64,000 nucleotides of DNA from an uncultured Clostridium sp. (GTDB lineage: Bacteria > Bacillota > Clostridia > Lachnospirales > Lachnospiraceae), in contig NZ_URHZ01000010.1 of the NCBI RefSeq assembly GCF_900547735.1, positions 29,208 through 93,207 of the forward strand, in the 5' to 3' direction. How positions within the stretch are numbered: the first letter of the stretch is position 1; each line of letters opens with the position of its first letter. Made by a program: the position numbers and the translations under genes. Below are positions 9,199 through 17,503 of the stretch, piece after piece. A model generated the notes under the pieces. That model saw nothing but the letters and a program-made list of their open reading frames with translations, was not told where the DNA came from and did not search any database.

Positions 9199-9663
9199 TT
9201 GAATTATAAAGGAAATATTAATCAGATACCGGACGAATTTACCATGAGCGACAGCGTGGGACTGGTTACGAAAGAGCTTGGTAAAAGTGCGGGAAGTGAA
9301 AAGATCTATGTGAATCTGGACAGTGTGCCTGTCGGGGCGTACAGTACAAAATATCACAGCCACACGCAGCAGGAGGAGTTCTTCTACGTTCTGTCGGGAG
9401 AAGGGACACTCCGGTTTAACGATACCGAACAGAAAGTGACGGCGGGGGATTTTATTGCAAAACCGTCGGGAAAAGATATTTCCCATACATATTATAATTC
9501 GGGTTCGGAACCGCTGCTGATACTTGATATTGGGACGGTTGAAAAGGAAGATACGTGTTACTACCCCGATGACGATGTCTATCTGCATAAATCAAACGGA
9601 AAGAGCCATGCATTCAGGGGAACTGTGTTCCTGGAAGACTGGACATCGGAGCCGAATCTGTAA
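9199..9663 (+). CDS. Cupin domain-containing protein
   Basis: 154 residues forming a single beta-barrel cupin. The first cupin motif is seen as KYHSHTQQEEFFYVLSGEG and the second as GDFIAKPSGKDISHTYYN, supplying His/Glu metal ligands. The C-terminal extension contains YYPDDDVYLHKSNGK, which resembles sugar- or auxin-type single-domain cupins of unknown reaction. The start is TTG, 7 bases after AAAGGAG. The stop is 39 bases before the likely start of the following acetyltransferase, so the genes are probably co-transcribed. The catalytic or binding role is not assigned. Confidence 0.82.
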   Translation: MNYKGNINQIPDEFTMSDSVGLVTKELGKSAGSEKIYVNLDSVPVGAYSTKYHSHTQQEEFFYVLSGEGTLRFNDTEQKVTAGDFIAKPSGKDISHTYYNSGSEPLLILDIGTVEKEDTCYYPDDDVYLHKSNGKSHAFRGTVFLEDWTSEPNL

Positions 9664-9702
9664 TTGAGCGGAGAAGAGACGGAAGAGAGGAGACTGGAAG
9701 TG

Positions 9703-9762
9703 ATGACACCGGAAGAAATGACACCGGAAGAGATGACACTGGAAGAGACGACGCTGGAATAC
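9703..9762 (+). repeat. 15-base tandem repeat at the start of the double-GNAT gene
   Basis: Three copies of ATGACACYGGAAGAR (9703-9717, 9718-9732, 9733-9747) and a degenerate fourth. Because the unit is a multiple of three, copy-number change would keep the frame and only shift the number of candidate start codons. Confidence 0.85.
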
Positions 9763-10674
9763 AGAAAAGCCGTGAAAGAAGATGCATCACAGATAACCGG
9801 CCTGGTACAGGAGACAATTAAAACGGTCTATCCAAAGTATTACCCGGAAGAGGTGGTGGGATTTTTCTGTGGGCTCCATTCGCAGGAGTCGGTCGGCGAA
9901 GATATAAATGACGGAAATACCTGGATTCTTTATGAAGGCCAGCGTCCGGCAGGAACGGGAAGCCTCCGGGGAGACTACATTACCAGAGTTTATGTCCATC
10001 CCGATTTTCAGGGAAAGGGATACGGCAGCTTTATCGTAAGAAAGCTGGAGGAAGAGATCTTTTCAAAGTATGACAGGGTTTTTCTGGACGCCTCCCTCCC
10101 GGCCTGCCGGTTATACGAGGCGCTTGGCTATAAAACATTGAGGCACGATAAATGGCTGGTTGAGAACGGTGTGGTGTTGGTTTATGAGATAATGGAAAAA
10201 GGAAGACATGAATCGGGAGCGCTGGTGAGGACCTGGGATTACCGGGACAGGGATGGTGAGTTAACGGAGAAACTGTTTCAAATATGGAAAAAGTCGGTGA
10301 ACGAGACCCATCTGTTTCTGTCGGAACAGGAGATAGGGAAGATAGCCGGATACGTGCCGGAAGCGCTCAGTACGGTGCCTTACCTGATGACCGTAACGGA
10401 TGAGAACGGCGTCACTGCCGGTTTCATGGGAATCTCGGAAAGAAAGCTGGAAATGCTCTTCTTACTGCCCGAGGCGAGGGGAAAGGGACTGGGACACCGC
10501 CTGCTCCGGTACGCTGTTGAGAAATACGCGGTGAATGAGGTGTGCGTCAATGAACAGAACCCACAGGCCAGGGGATTTTATGAGCATGAGGGATTCAAAG
10601 TATACAGGAGGACGGAACACGACGAGCAGGGGGCTCCGTATCCGCTTTTATATATGAAGCTTCAGGAATCGTAA
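9703..10674 (+). CDS. Tandem GNAT acetyltransferase (second domain YjaB-like)
   Basis: Two GNAT domains are fused. The first (about residues 15-165) has VHPDFQGKGYGSF, the acetyl-CoA pyrophosphate loop. The second (about 180-323) has LLPEARGKGLGHRLL and the segment VNEQNPQARGFYEHEGF, closely resembling E. coli YjaB, including its PYPLL ending. I place the start at ATG 9703, after GAGGAG; an upstream in-frame TTG at 9664 lacks a site. The first codons lie in a 15-base tandem repeat (encoding MTPEE, MTPEE, MTLEE), so several in-frame ATGs could initiate. The substrate is unknown. It sits in a run of small resistance- or modification-type enzymes. Confidence 0.85.
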   Translation: MTPEEMTPEEMTLEETTLEYRKAVKEDASQITGLVQETIKTVYPKYYPEEVVGFFCGLHSQESVGEDINDGNTWILYEGQRPAGTGSLRGDYITRVYVHPDFQGKGYGSFIVRKLEEEIFSKYDRVFLDASLPACRLYEALGYKTLRHDKWLVENGVVLVYEIMEKGRHESGALVRTWDYRDRDGELTEKLFQIWKKSVNETHLFLSEQEIGKIAGYVPEALSTVPYLMTVTDENGVTAGFMGISERKLEMLFLLPEARGKGLGHRLLRYAVEKYAVNEVCVNEQNPQARGFYEHEGFKVYRRTEHDEQGAPYPLLYMKLQES

Positions 10675-10721
10675 AAAGGTTTTAAATATTTATGTAACAA
10701 TCGGGGAAGGGGATTAGCAAA

Positions 10722-11369
10722 ATGAAACAGGAAGAATATGCAGAGAATGAAGCGTACTGGAACAAAAGGTCGGAGATATTTGACACGCAGATTTTAAAAA
10801 CATACGAGGATGCGTACAGAAAGACCATCGACAACACAAAAAAATACCTGAAAGAGACGGACAAAGCACTGGATATCGGCTGCGGCACCGGTGTGACGAC
10901 GATCGAGCTGGCCGGCAGTGTGGCGGCAATGACGGCTGTGGACACGGCGCCGGAGATGCTCCGCCAGGCGGTGGAAAAGACAGAAAAAGCGGGCGTTCAT
11001 AATATCAAATATATTCAGGGCGACATGTTTATGGAAGAACTGGAACCGGGGACCTTTGACACGGTAATGATTTTTAACGTGCTTTTATACATGCCGGATC
11101 AGGACGCAGCGATGAAACGCCTCAAAGAACTGGTGAAACCGGGCGGCTATCTGGCGGTGGCGGCCGATTGCCTGAAGAACAGTCTTACAAAGGAGGCAAT
11201 TCGGAAATGGTACCGCAGCCACACCGGTAAGATGCCGTTTGTGGAATTCTACTCGCCGGAGAGTCTGGAGAAGATGATCGAGGCGTACGGGTTTGAGATA
11301 GTGGAGAGGGAAAAATTATTTCTGCATCCTGTGAACTATTTTTTAGTGGCGAGACGGTGTGAAGAGTAA
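10722..11369 (+). CDS. Class I SAM-dependent methyltransferase
   Basis: 215 residues, with the SAM-binding motif I LDIGCGTGVTTIELA at about residues 49-63, an acidic motif II in AVDTAPEML, IQGDMF as motif III and MIFNVLLYMPD as motif IV. This is the small-molecule Methyltransf_11/25 fold. AAGGGG precedes the ATG. The acceptor cannot be deduced. It is flanked by acetyltransferase genes on the same strand, 47 bases after the double-GNAT stop and about 24 before the next likely start, consistent with one operon of modification enzymes. Confidence 0.85.
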   Translation: MKQEEYAENEAYWNKRSEIFDTQILKTYEDAYRKTIDNTKKYLKETDKALDIGCGTGVTTIELAGSVAAMTAVDTAPEMLRQAVEKTEKAGVHNIKYIQGDMFMEELEPGTFDTVMIFNVLLYMPDQDAAMKRLKELVKPGGYLAVAADCLKNSLTKEAIRKWYRSHTGKMPFVEFYSPESLEKMIEAYGFEIVEREKLFLHPVNYFLVARRCEE

Positions 11370-11393
11370 CGGGAGGCAGTGAAAGGCAGAATT

Positions 11394-11915
11394 ATGCGCG
11401 ATTATTTTATGAAGACGGAACGAATCGGATTTTCACACTGGAAACCCGAGGACCGGGAGCTGGCGGAGCTTCTCTGGGGAGACCCGGATGTAACCCGCTA
11501 TCTCTGTGCAGACGGAAGATTTACGGAGGAAGAGATAGAACAACGGCTGGAGACGGAAATCAGCAATTTTGAAAAATATAAGATACAGTATTTCCCCATG
11601 TTTGAGCGAAGCAGCGGAAAACTGATAGGATGCTGCGGACTGCGTCCTTTTGAAGACGAAACAGAGATTTTCGAAACGGGATTTCATCTGCGGAAAGAGT
11701 TCTGGGGAAAAGGACTGGGCGAGGAAGCCTCCCGCGCTGTTACGGCCTATATGCCCACGGTTATAAAGGTAAAAGAACTGAGGGCGGGCCACCATCCGGA
11801 AAATACTGCATCGGCGAAACTTTTGAAGAAGCTGGGATTTGAGCATATCGGGGACGGTTTTTATCCTCCGACCGGACTGCGCCACCCCTGGTACAGGAAA
11901 AGCATAGAACAGTAG
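11394..11915 (+). CDS. GNAT family N-acetyltransferase (RimJ/RimL type)
   Basis: About 173 residues of the RimJ/RimL (Acetyltransf_3) subgroup: TERIGFSHWKPEDRELAELL at the N-terminus, GCCGLRPF, the acetyl-CoA loop LRKEFWGKGLGEEAS, and HPENTASAKLLKKLGFEH. Members acetylate ribosomal protein N-termini or small amines. GTG at 11379 is only 2 bases after GGGAGG, so ATG 11394 or 11409 is the likelier start. The specific target is unknown. Confidence 0.82.
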   Translation: MRDYFMKTERIGFSHWKPEDRELAELLWGDPDVTRYLCADGRFTEEEIEQRLETEISNFEKYKIQYFPMFERSSGKLIGCCGLRPFEDETEIFETGFHLRKEFWGKGLGEEASRAVTAYMPTVIKVKELRAGHHPENTASAKLLKKLGFEHIGDGFYPPTGLRHPWYRKSIEQ

Positions 11916-11988
11916 AGCCGCCCGGCTTCTAAATACATATATCAGGTGCCGGAGGAATGAAATCAGTAAAAGAATTGGGAGATTGTAT

Positions 11989-12123
11989 ATGCAGAATGGG
12001 TGGATTTTTTATTTTTTATTTGTCAGCGTAATTGTGCTGCTTTTTCTCTTTTGTACCGTATATGTCATAAAAGTAATATTCCAGGCCTGCATGAAAAGCA
12101 GGCGGAAGGATAACGGAAGATAG
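11989..12123 (+). CDS. Small single-pass membrane protein (44 residues)
   Basis: An ATG 7 bases after GGGAG opens a 44-residue frame: a short polar start (MQNGW), one hydrophobic segment of about 24 residues (residues 6-29), then a basic tail (KSRRKDNGR). The ribosome site and positive-inside topology support a real gene, but there is no homology I can name. It follows the acetyltransferase by 73 bases and precedes a long hairpin (12154-12232) that may end its transcript. Confidence 0.55.
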   Translation: MQNGWIFYFLFVSVIVLLFLFCTVYVIKVIFQACMKSRRKDNGR

Positions 12124-12153
12124 AAGAAATAGCGGCAGATTTTTAAACATGGT

Positions 12154-12232
12154 AAAAGGCAGTTTACAGTAATGTTTTAAACTTTGAAAGTGCAACAAAT
12201 TCAAAGCAAAACCACGGCTGTGACTGCCTTTT
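12154..12232. repeat. Long imperfect hairpin before the str operon
   Basis: Nested complementary arms: AAAAGGCAGT (12154-12163) with ACTGCCTTTT (12223-12232), then ACAG with CTGT, GTTTT with AAAAC, and CTTTGAA (12183-12189) with TTCAAAG (12200-12206). The fold covers about 79 bases. It could be the terminator of the upstream operon, a structured RNA, or a small palindromic repeat. The rest of the gap to the rpsL promoter shows nothing coding. Confidence 0.6.
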
Positions 12233-12374
12233 GTGATCTAAAATAAAAAAATGGAAATGAATATTTTTCCTTCAAATTGTCAATAATCCATTCAGATTTC
12301 ATGTTCTGTGGCCGGATACCGGAAAAAACATGATAAATACGCCGAAAAAGCCGGATTTTTTTACATTTTATGCC

Positions 12375-12403
12375 TTGACACAAATTGACAAACTGATTAT
12401 AAT
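12375..12403 (+). promoter_or_regulatory. Sigma-A promoter of the str operon
   Basis: TTGACA at 12375-12380 and TATAAT at 12398-12403 are separated by exactly 17 bases, a perfect consensus. A second TTGACA at 12385 is badly spaced. A leader of about 80 bases runs to the AGGAGGTG site of rpsL. Confidence 0.9.
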
Positions 12404-12493
12404 AAGTAGGCGTGTAAAAATGCAATGAATTTTTGTGCGTAAAAATATCAGCTTTTAAAGCAACCACAGACAATATCACAGGAGGTGAAAAGG

Positions 12494-12913
12494 ATGCCAA
12501 CATTCAACCAGTTAGTAAGAAAAGGAAGACAGACATCTGAGAAGAAATCTACAGCACCGGCTCTGCAGAAGGGATACAACTCTTTACAGAAAAGAGCTAC
12601 CAATATCTCTGCACCGCAGAAGAGAGGTGTGTGTACAGCCGTTAAGACTGCTACACCTAAGAAACCTAACTCAGCTCTGAGAAAGATCGCCAGAGTACGT
12701 CTTTCCAACGGAATCGAAGTAACAAGCTACATCCCAGGTGAGGGACACAACTTACAGGAGCATAGCGTTGTTCTGATCCGTGGCGGTCGTGTTAAAGACT
12801 TACCAGGTACAAGATACCATATCATCAGAGGTACTCTTGATACAGCAGGCGTTGCTAACAGAAAACAGGCCCGTTCCAAATACGGCGCTAAGAGACCGAA
12901 AGACAAAAAGTAA
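12494..12913 (+). CDS. rpsL: 30S ribosomal protein S12
   Basis: 139 residues starting MPTFNQLVRKGR, after AGGAGGTG. The conserved decoding-centre segments TPKKPNSALRK (Lys56) and GGRVKDLPG are intact, with the wild-type lysines at the positions where streptomycin-resistance changes occur. The length includes the longer N-terminal region usual in Firmicutes. It is the first gene of the str operon and is preceded by a consensus promoter. The genes upstream are unrelated to rpoB/rpoC. An in-frame GTG nine bases earlier lies inside the ribosome site and is not the start. Confidence 0.99.
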   Translation: MPTFNQLVRKGRQTSEKKSTAPALQKGYNSLQKRATNISAPQKRGVCTAVKTATPKKPNSALRKIARVRLSNGIEVTSYIPGEGHNLQEHSVVLIRGGRVKDLPGTRYHIIRGTLDTAGVANRKQARSKYGAKRPKDKK

Positions 12914-13093
12914 TTAAACGTTAATTTAGGTAAAATTCGTTAGAATTTAGTGCCGGACTTTGATATTGACCCTGTAGGTTGCAGGTAATCATAGATTCGA
13001 GCGCGAACGCACATTGTATGCGAGTACCTAAGATCTAATGAAACGCTTCGGCCCATTTCCGGAGCTGGAGCAGATATTAAGGAGGGAAGTAAC

Positions 13094-13564
13094 GTGCCAC
13101 GTAAAGGACATACTCAGAAAAGAGACGTATTAGCAGATCCGCTTTACAATAACAAGGTTGTTACCAAGTTAATCAACAACATCATGTTAGATGGTAAAAA
13201 GGGTGTTGCCCAGAAGATCGTATACGGCGCATTTGACCGTGTAGCAGCTGAGACAGGTAAAGAGGCTGTAGAAGTATTCGAAGAGGCTATGAACAACATC
13301 ATGCCTGTACTGGAAGTTAAGGCAAAACGTATCGGCGGCGCCACATATCAGGTTCCGATCGAGGTTAAGCCGGAGAGAAGACAGGCTCTTGCACTTCGCT
13401 GGATCACTCTCTACTCCCGTAAGAGAGGCGAGAAGACTCAGGAAGAAAGACTTGCAAAAGAGATTCTGGATGCTTCCAACAACACAGGCGCATCTGTAAA
13501 GAAGAAAGAAGACATGCATAAGATGGCAGAGGCTAATAAGGCATTTGCACATTACAGATTCTAA
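13094..13564 (+). CDS. rpsG: 30S ribosomal protein S7
   Basis: 156 residues starting at GTG (MPRKGHTQKRDV), after AAGGAGG. Conserved S7 segments are present: YNNKVVTKLINNIMLDGKK, ALRWITLYSRKR and HKMAEANKAFAHYRF at the end. S7 nucleates the 30S head and in other bacteria represses its own operon by binding the S12-S7 intercistronic RNA. Here the 180-base gap before it (12914-13093) is long and G/C-structured (for example CCTGTAGGTTGCAGG), so a similar control site is possible but not demonstrated. It is followed 15 bases later by fusA. Confidence 0.98.
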   Translation: MPRKGHTQKRDVLADPLYNNKVVTKLINNIMLDGKKGVAQKIVYGAFDRVAAETGKEAVEVFEEAMNNIMPVLEVKAKRIGGATYQVPIEVKPERRQALALRWITLYSRKRGEKTQEERLAKEILDASNNTGASVKKKEDMHKMAEANKAFAHYRF

Positions 13565-13579
13565 TAGGAGGAAAAAGCT

Positions 13580-15700
13580 TTGGCTGAAAGAGAATATCCA
13601 TTAGAGAGAACCAGAAACATTGGTATTATGGCTCATATTGATGCCGGTAAGACCACTACTACGGAGCGTATCCTGTATTACACCGGTGTAAACTATAAAA
13701 TCGGTGATACACATGAAGGTACGGCTACCATGGACTGGATGGCTCAGGAGCAGGAGAGAGGTATCACCATCACCTCTGCAGCTACCACATGTCATTGGAC
13801 TCTGCAGGAATACTGCAAAGAAAAGCCAGGCGCTCTGGAACACCGTATCAACATTATCGACACTCCAGGACACGTTGACTTCACAGTTGAGGTTGAGCGT
13901 TCCCTGCGTGTACTTGATGGCGCTGTAGGTGTATTCTGTGCAAAGGGCGGTGTAGAGCCACAGTCCGAGAACGTATGGCGTCAGGCCGACACCTACAATG
14001 TACCTCGTATGGCATTCATCAATAAGATGGATATCCTGGGTGCAGACTTCTATGGAACTGTAGAGCAGATTAAGAACAGACTTGGTAAGAATGCCATCTG
14101 TCTGCAGCTCCCAATCGGTAAGGAAGACGAGTTTAAGGGAATTATCGACCTGTTCGAGATGAAAGCATACATCTACAACGACGACAAGGGCGAGGATATC
14201 TCCGTAACCGACGTTCCGGACGATATGAAAGACGACGCAGAACTGTACCGTACAGAGCTGGTTGAGAAAATCTGTGAGCTGGATGACGAATTAATGATGC
14301 AGTACCTTGAGGGCGAAGAGCCTACAACAGAGGAACTGAAGATAGCTTTAAGAAGGGCAACATGTGAGTGCCTCGCTATCCCGGTTTGCTGTGGTACAGC
14401 TTACAGAAACAAGGGCGTTCAGAAATTACTGGATGCAGTTATCGAATTCATGCCTTCACCGGTAGACGTTCCTTCTATTAAAGGAACCGATCTGGAAGGC
14501 AACGAAGTGGAGAGAAAATCTTCCGATGCTGACCCATTCTCCGCACTTGTATTCAAGATTATGACAGACCCGTTTGTTGGTAAACTGGCTTACTTCCGTG
14601 TTTACTCAGGTACTATGAACGCAGGTTCTTACGTACTGAACGCAACAAAGGGCAAAAAAGAGCGTGTAGGACGTATCCTTCAGATGCATGCGAACAAACG
14701 TCAGGAATTAGATAAAGTTTTCTCCGGCGATATCGCAGCAGCAATCGGATTCAAGTTCTCCACAACAGGTGATACAATCTGTGACGAACAGCACCCTGTA
14801 ATCCTGGAATCCATGGTATTCCCGGAGCCGGTTATCGATATCGCTATCGAGCCTAAGACAAAAGCAGGACAGGATAAGATGGGCGAGGCTCTTGCAAAAC
14901 TTGCAGAAGAGGATCCTACTTTCCGTGCTTATACAGATAAAGAGACAGGACAGACGATTATCGCAGGTATGGGCGAGCTCCATCTTGAAATCATCGTTGA
15001 CCGTCTTCTCCGCGAGTTCCATGTTGAAGCCAACGTAGGCGCTCCTCAGGTAGCATACAAGGAGACATTTACAAAGGCAGTAGACGTAGACAGCAAATAC
15101 GCAAAACAGTCCGGTGGACGTGGTCAGTACGGACACTGTAAGGTACGTTTTGAGCCGATGGACGCTAACGCTGAAGAAGTATTCAAATTCGAATCTGCCG
15201 TTGTCGGCGGTGCTATTCCGAAGGAATACATCCCGGCTGTAGGCGAAGGTATCGAAGAGGCTTCCAAAGCAGGTATCCTTGGCGGATTCCCGGTACTGGG
15301 CGTTAAAGCTACCGTATATGACGGTTCTTATCATGAGGTCGATTCCTCCGAGATGGCATTCCATATTGCCGGTTCCATGGCATTTAAAGATGCTATGCAC
15401 AAAGCAGGAGCTATCTTACTTGAGCCGGTTATGAAGGTAGAAGTAACAATGCCTGAAGAGTATATGGGTGATGTTATCGGTGATATCAACTCCCGTCGTG
15501 GCCGTATCGAAGGTATGGAAGATATCGGCGGCGGAAAGCTTGTAAGAGCTTACGTTCCGTTATCCGAGATGTTCGGTTACTCCACAGACTTACGTTCCAA
15601 GACACAGGGACGTGGTAACTACTCCATGTTCTTCGAGAAATACGAGCAGGTACCGAAGAGCGTTCAGGAGAAAGTTCTGGCTGCAAAGGCAGACAAATAA
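13580..15700 (+). CDS. fusA: Elongation factor G
   Basis: 706 residues from a TTG start placed 8 bases after AGGAGG. The G domain has AHIDAGKT (residues 18-25), DTPGHVDF and NKMD. Domains II-V follow, with GMGELHLEI and the domain IV loop GGRGQYGH. A Lachnospiraceae-like insertion (LQEYCKEKPGALEH) lies in switch II before the DTPGH motif. EF-G drives ribosome translocation and recycling. It is third in the str operon, after rpsG. An overlapping antisense frame of 230 codons is a codon-bias shadow. Confidence 0.99.
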   Translation: MAEREYPLERTRNIGIMAHIDAGKTTTTERILYYTGVNYKIGDTHEGTATMDWMAQEQERGITITSAATTCHWTLQEYCKEKPGALEHRINIIDTPGHVDFTVEVERSLRVLDGAVGVFCAKGGVEPQSENVWRQADTYNVPRMAFINKMDILGADFYGTVEQIKNRLGKNAICLQLPIGKEDEFKGIIDLFEMKAYIYNDDKGEDISVTDVPDDMKDDAELYRTELVEKICELDDELMMQYLEGEEPTTEELKIALRRATCECLAIPVCCGTAYRNKGVQKLLDAVIEFMPSPVDVPSIKGTDLEGNEVERKSSDADPFSALVFKIMTDPFVGKLAYFRVYSGTMNAGSYVLNATKGKKERVGRILQMHANKRQELDKVFSGDIAAAIGFKFSTTGDTICDEQHPVILESMVFPEPVIDIAIEPKTKAGQDKMGEALAKLAEEDPTFRAYTDKETGQTIIAGMGELHLEIIVDRLLREFHVEANVGAPQVAYKETFTKAVDVDSKYAKQSGGRGQYGHCKVRFEPMDANAEEVFKFESAVVGGAIPKEYIPAVGEGIEEASKAGILGGFPVLGVKATVYDGSYHEVDSSEMAFHIAGSMAFKDAMHKAGAILLEPVMKVEVTMPEEYMGDVIGDINSRRGRIEGMEDIGGGKLVRAYVPLSEMFGYSTDLRSKTQGRGNYSMFFEKYEQVPKSVQEKVLAAKADK

Positions 15701-15722
15701 AGAGAGAAACAAATCGTTGTAA

Positions 15723-15756
15723 ACTTTCCAGGCAGTGAAGAAACTGCCCGGAAAGT
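15723..15756 (+). other. Hairpin between fusA and tuf
   Basis: ACTTTCC-a-GGCAGT (15723-15736) pairs with ACTGCC-c-GGAAAGT (15743-15756), with one mismatch and a 6-base loop. There is no T-run, so it is more likely an RNA-processing or attenuation structure than a terminator. Confidence 0.7.
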
Positions 15757-15767
15757 AAATAATAGGC

Positions 15768-15796
15768 TTGAAAAACATGCTCTGATCGAATATAAT
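15768..15796 (+). promoter_or_regulatory. Internal sigma-A promoter for tuf
   Basis: TTGAAA (15768-15773), a 17-base spacer, then TATAAT (15791-15796). It lies in the fusA-tuf gap and would give tuf its own strong transcript, in line with the high demand for EF-Tu. Confidence 0.85.
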
Positions 15797-15860
15797 TAGA
15801 GACAGCCTAACATAAATTATGAAGCCCCGGATGGGTGCAAATTAAGGAGGACGTTATAAA

Positions 15861-17054
15861 ATGGCAAAAGCAAAGTTTGAAAGAAACAAAACGCATTGTA
15901 ACATTGGTACCATCGGACACGTTGACCATGGTAAAACAACATTAACAGCTGCTATCACAAAAACTCTTCATGAGAGATTAGGTACTGGCGAGGCTGTTGC
16001 ATTTGAGAACATTGATAAAGCTCCGGAAGAGAGAGAGCGTGGAATCACAATCTCTACATCTCACGTTGAGTACGAGACAGAGAACAGACATTACGCACAC
16101 GTTGACTGCCCAGGCCATGCTGACTATGTAAAGAACATGATCACTGGTGCTGCACAGATGGACGGCGCTATCCTTGTAGTAGCTGCTACAGATGGTGTTA
16201 TGGCTCAGACAAGAGAGCATATCCTTCTTTCCCGTCAGGTAGGCGTACCTTACATCGTAGTATTCATGAACAAGTGTGATATGGTTGACGATCCAGAGCT
16301 TCTTGAATTAGTAGAGATGGAGATCCGTGAGCTTCTTAACGAGTACGAATTCCCAGGCGATGACACACCTATCGTTCAGGGTTCTGCTTTAAAGGCTCTT
16401 GAAGATCCTTCCAGCGAATGGGGCGACAAAGTTCTTGAACTTATGGCTGCAGTTGACAGCTATGTTCCGGACCCAGTTCGTGAAACAGACAAACCTTTCC
16501 TTATGCCAGTAGAGGACGTATTCTCTATCACAGGTCGTGGTACAGTTGCTACAGGCCGTGTTGAGCGTGGTACTCTTCATGTATCTGACGAAGTTGAAAT
16601 CGTTGGTATCCAGGAAGAAGTTCGTAAAGTAGTTGTAACTGGTATCGAGATGTTCCGTAAACTCCTTGATGAGGCTCAGGCTGGTGATAACATCGGTGCT
16701 CTTCTTCGTGGTGTTCAGAGAACAGAGATCCAGAGAGGTCAGTGTCTCGTTAAACCAGGTTCTGTAAAATGCCATAAGAAATTTACAGCTCAGGTTTACG
16801 TTCTGACAAAAGACGAGGGTGGCCGTCATACACCATTCTTCAACAACTACCGTCCACAGTTCTACTTCAGAACAACAGACGTTACAGGCGTTTGCGATTT
16901 ACCAGCAGGCGTTGAAATGTGTATGCCTGGCGACAACGTAGAAATGACAGTTGAACTGATCCATCCAGTAGCTATGGAGCAGGGACTTCGTTTCGCTATC
17001 CGTGAAGGCGGACGTACAGTTGGTTCAGGTAGAGTAGTTTCTATCATCGAATAA
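15861..17054 (+). CDS. tuf: Elongation factor Tu
   Basis: 397 residues with GHVDHGKT (19-26), DCPGHADYVKNM and NKCDMV in the GTPase domain, followed by the two beta-barrel domains ending in GRTVGSGRVVSII. EF-Tu delivers aminoacyl-tRNA to the ribosome. AAGGAGG precedes the ATG. Codon choice is highly biased towards a small codon set, as for the whole str operon. It has an extra promoter in the gap before it. The operon does not run on into the S10 ribosomal cluster; a terminator and a PucR-type gene follow. Confidence 0.99.
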   Translation: MAKAKFERNKTHCNIGTIGHVDHGKTTLTAAITKTLHERLGTGEAVAFENIDKAPEERERGITISTSHVEYETENRHYAHVDCPGHADYVKNMITGAAQMDGAILVVAATDGVMAQTREHILLSRQVGVPYIVVFMNKCDMVDDPELLELVEMEIRELLNEYEFPGDDTPIVQGSALKALEDPSSEWGDKVLELMAAVDSYVPDPVRETDKPFLMPVEDVFSITGRGTVATGRVERGTLHVSDEVEIVGIQEEVRKVVVTGIEMFRKLLDEAQAGDNIGALLRGVQRTEIQRGQCLVKPGSVKCHKKFTAQVYVLTKDEGGRHTPFFNNYRPQFYFRTTDVTGVCDLPAGVEMCMPGDNVEMTVELIHPVAMEQGLRFAIREGGRTVGSGRVVSIIE

Positions 17055-17078
17055 CAATCGGTTATAAAACCGAGGTGC

Positions 17079-17148
17079 GATAAATTTAATTGAGCGGAAT
17101 CCGGGAAGGAGCTTGCTCATTCCCGGATGGAGTTCAGTTGAATTTATC
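17079..17148. repeat. Long imperfect palindrome after tuf
   Basis: The outer arm GATAAATTTAA (from 17079) pairs with TTGAATTTATC (17138-17148) and the inner arm ATCCGGGAA (17099-17107) with TTCCCGGAT (17120-17128). It sits between the tuf stop and the terminator, so it is probably part of the 3' untranslated RNA. A small CGGTT/AACCG hairpin lies just before it. Confidence 0.75.
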
Positions 17149-17167
17149 ATAGCGCTGTTAAGCGCGG

Positions 17168-17194
17168 CTTCTTGTACGCTCTGCGTACAAGAAG
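17168..17194. repeat. Perfect 12-bp hairpin of the GTACGC type
   Basis: CTTCTTGTACGC (17168-17179) and its exact complement (17183-17194) around TCT. Similar GTACGC/GCGTAC hairpins occur at 30062-30091 and 37166-37190. Confidence 0.8.
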
Positions 17195-17255
17195 AGGCAC
17201 CGCCCCTATAGATAATTCCGTACCTCAACAGGTACATTATGTCCAAGCGTAAGAT

Positions 17256-17286
17256 AACCCGGAAAACTTTTGTTTTCCGGGTTTTT
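17256..17286 (+). terminator. Terminator of the str operon
   Basis: AACCCGGAAAAC (17256-17267) pairs with GTTTTCCGGGTT, followed by TTTT. It is a classic intrinsic terminator. Confidence 0.93.
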
Positions 17287-17325
17287 CTGTTGAACTAATC
17301 TTTAACCGTTCAAGCGTTTCCTGCA

Positions 17326-17395
17326 CTACAGTTCCTACACTACAGTTCCTGCACTACAGTTCCTACACTACAGTTCCTACACTACAGTTCCTACC
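17326..17395. repeat. Five 14-base tandem repeats downstream of the PucR-type gene
   Basis: CTACAGTTCCTRCA is repeated five times head to tail without spacers, then decays into related units (CTGCATTTCCTGCT) up to about 17423. It lies in the untranslated gap between the tuf terminator and the convergent regulator gene. Confidence 0.9.
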
Positions 17396-17503
17396 CTGCA
17401 TTTCCTGCTCTTCATTTTCCGCTCAAATGTTTTCCGCTCCAGGTTCCCCCTTTTAGCATCCCCTTCTCTTAACTGTACCTTAGCTCTCTTATCCCCACCC
17501 TAC

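Noticed and set aside
14708..15400. Antisense reading frame of 230 codons within fusA
   Set aside because: It arises from the codon bias of fusA, has no ribosome site, and gives a protein with no recognisable domain.
17326..17395. Repeated 14-base units resembling a CRISPR array
   Set aside because: The units are contiguous with no spacers, and no cas genes are nearby. It is a simple tandem repeat.
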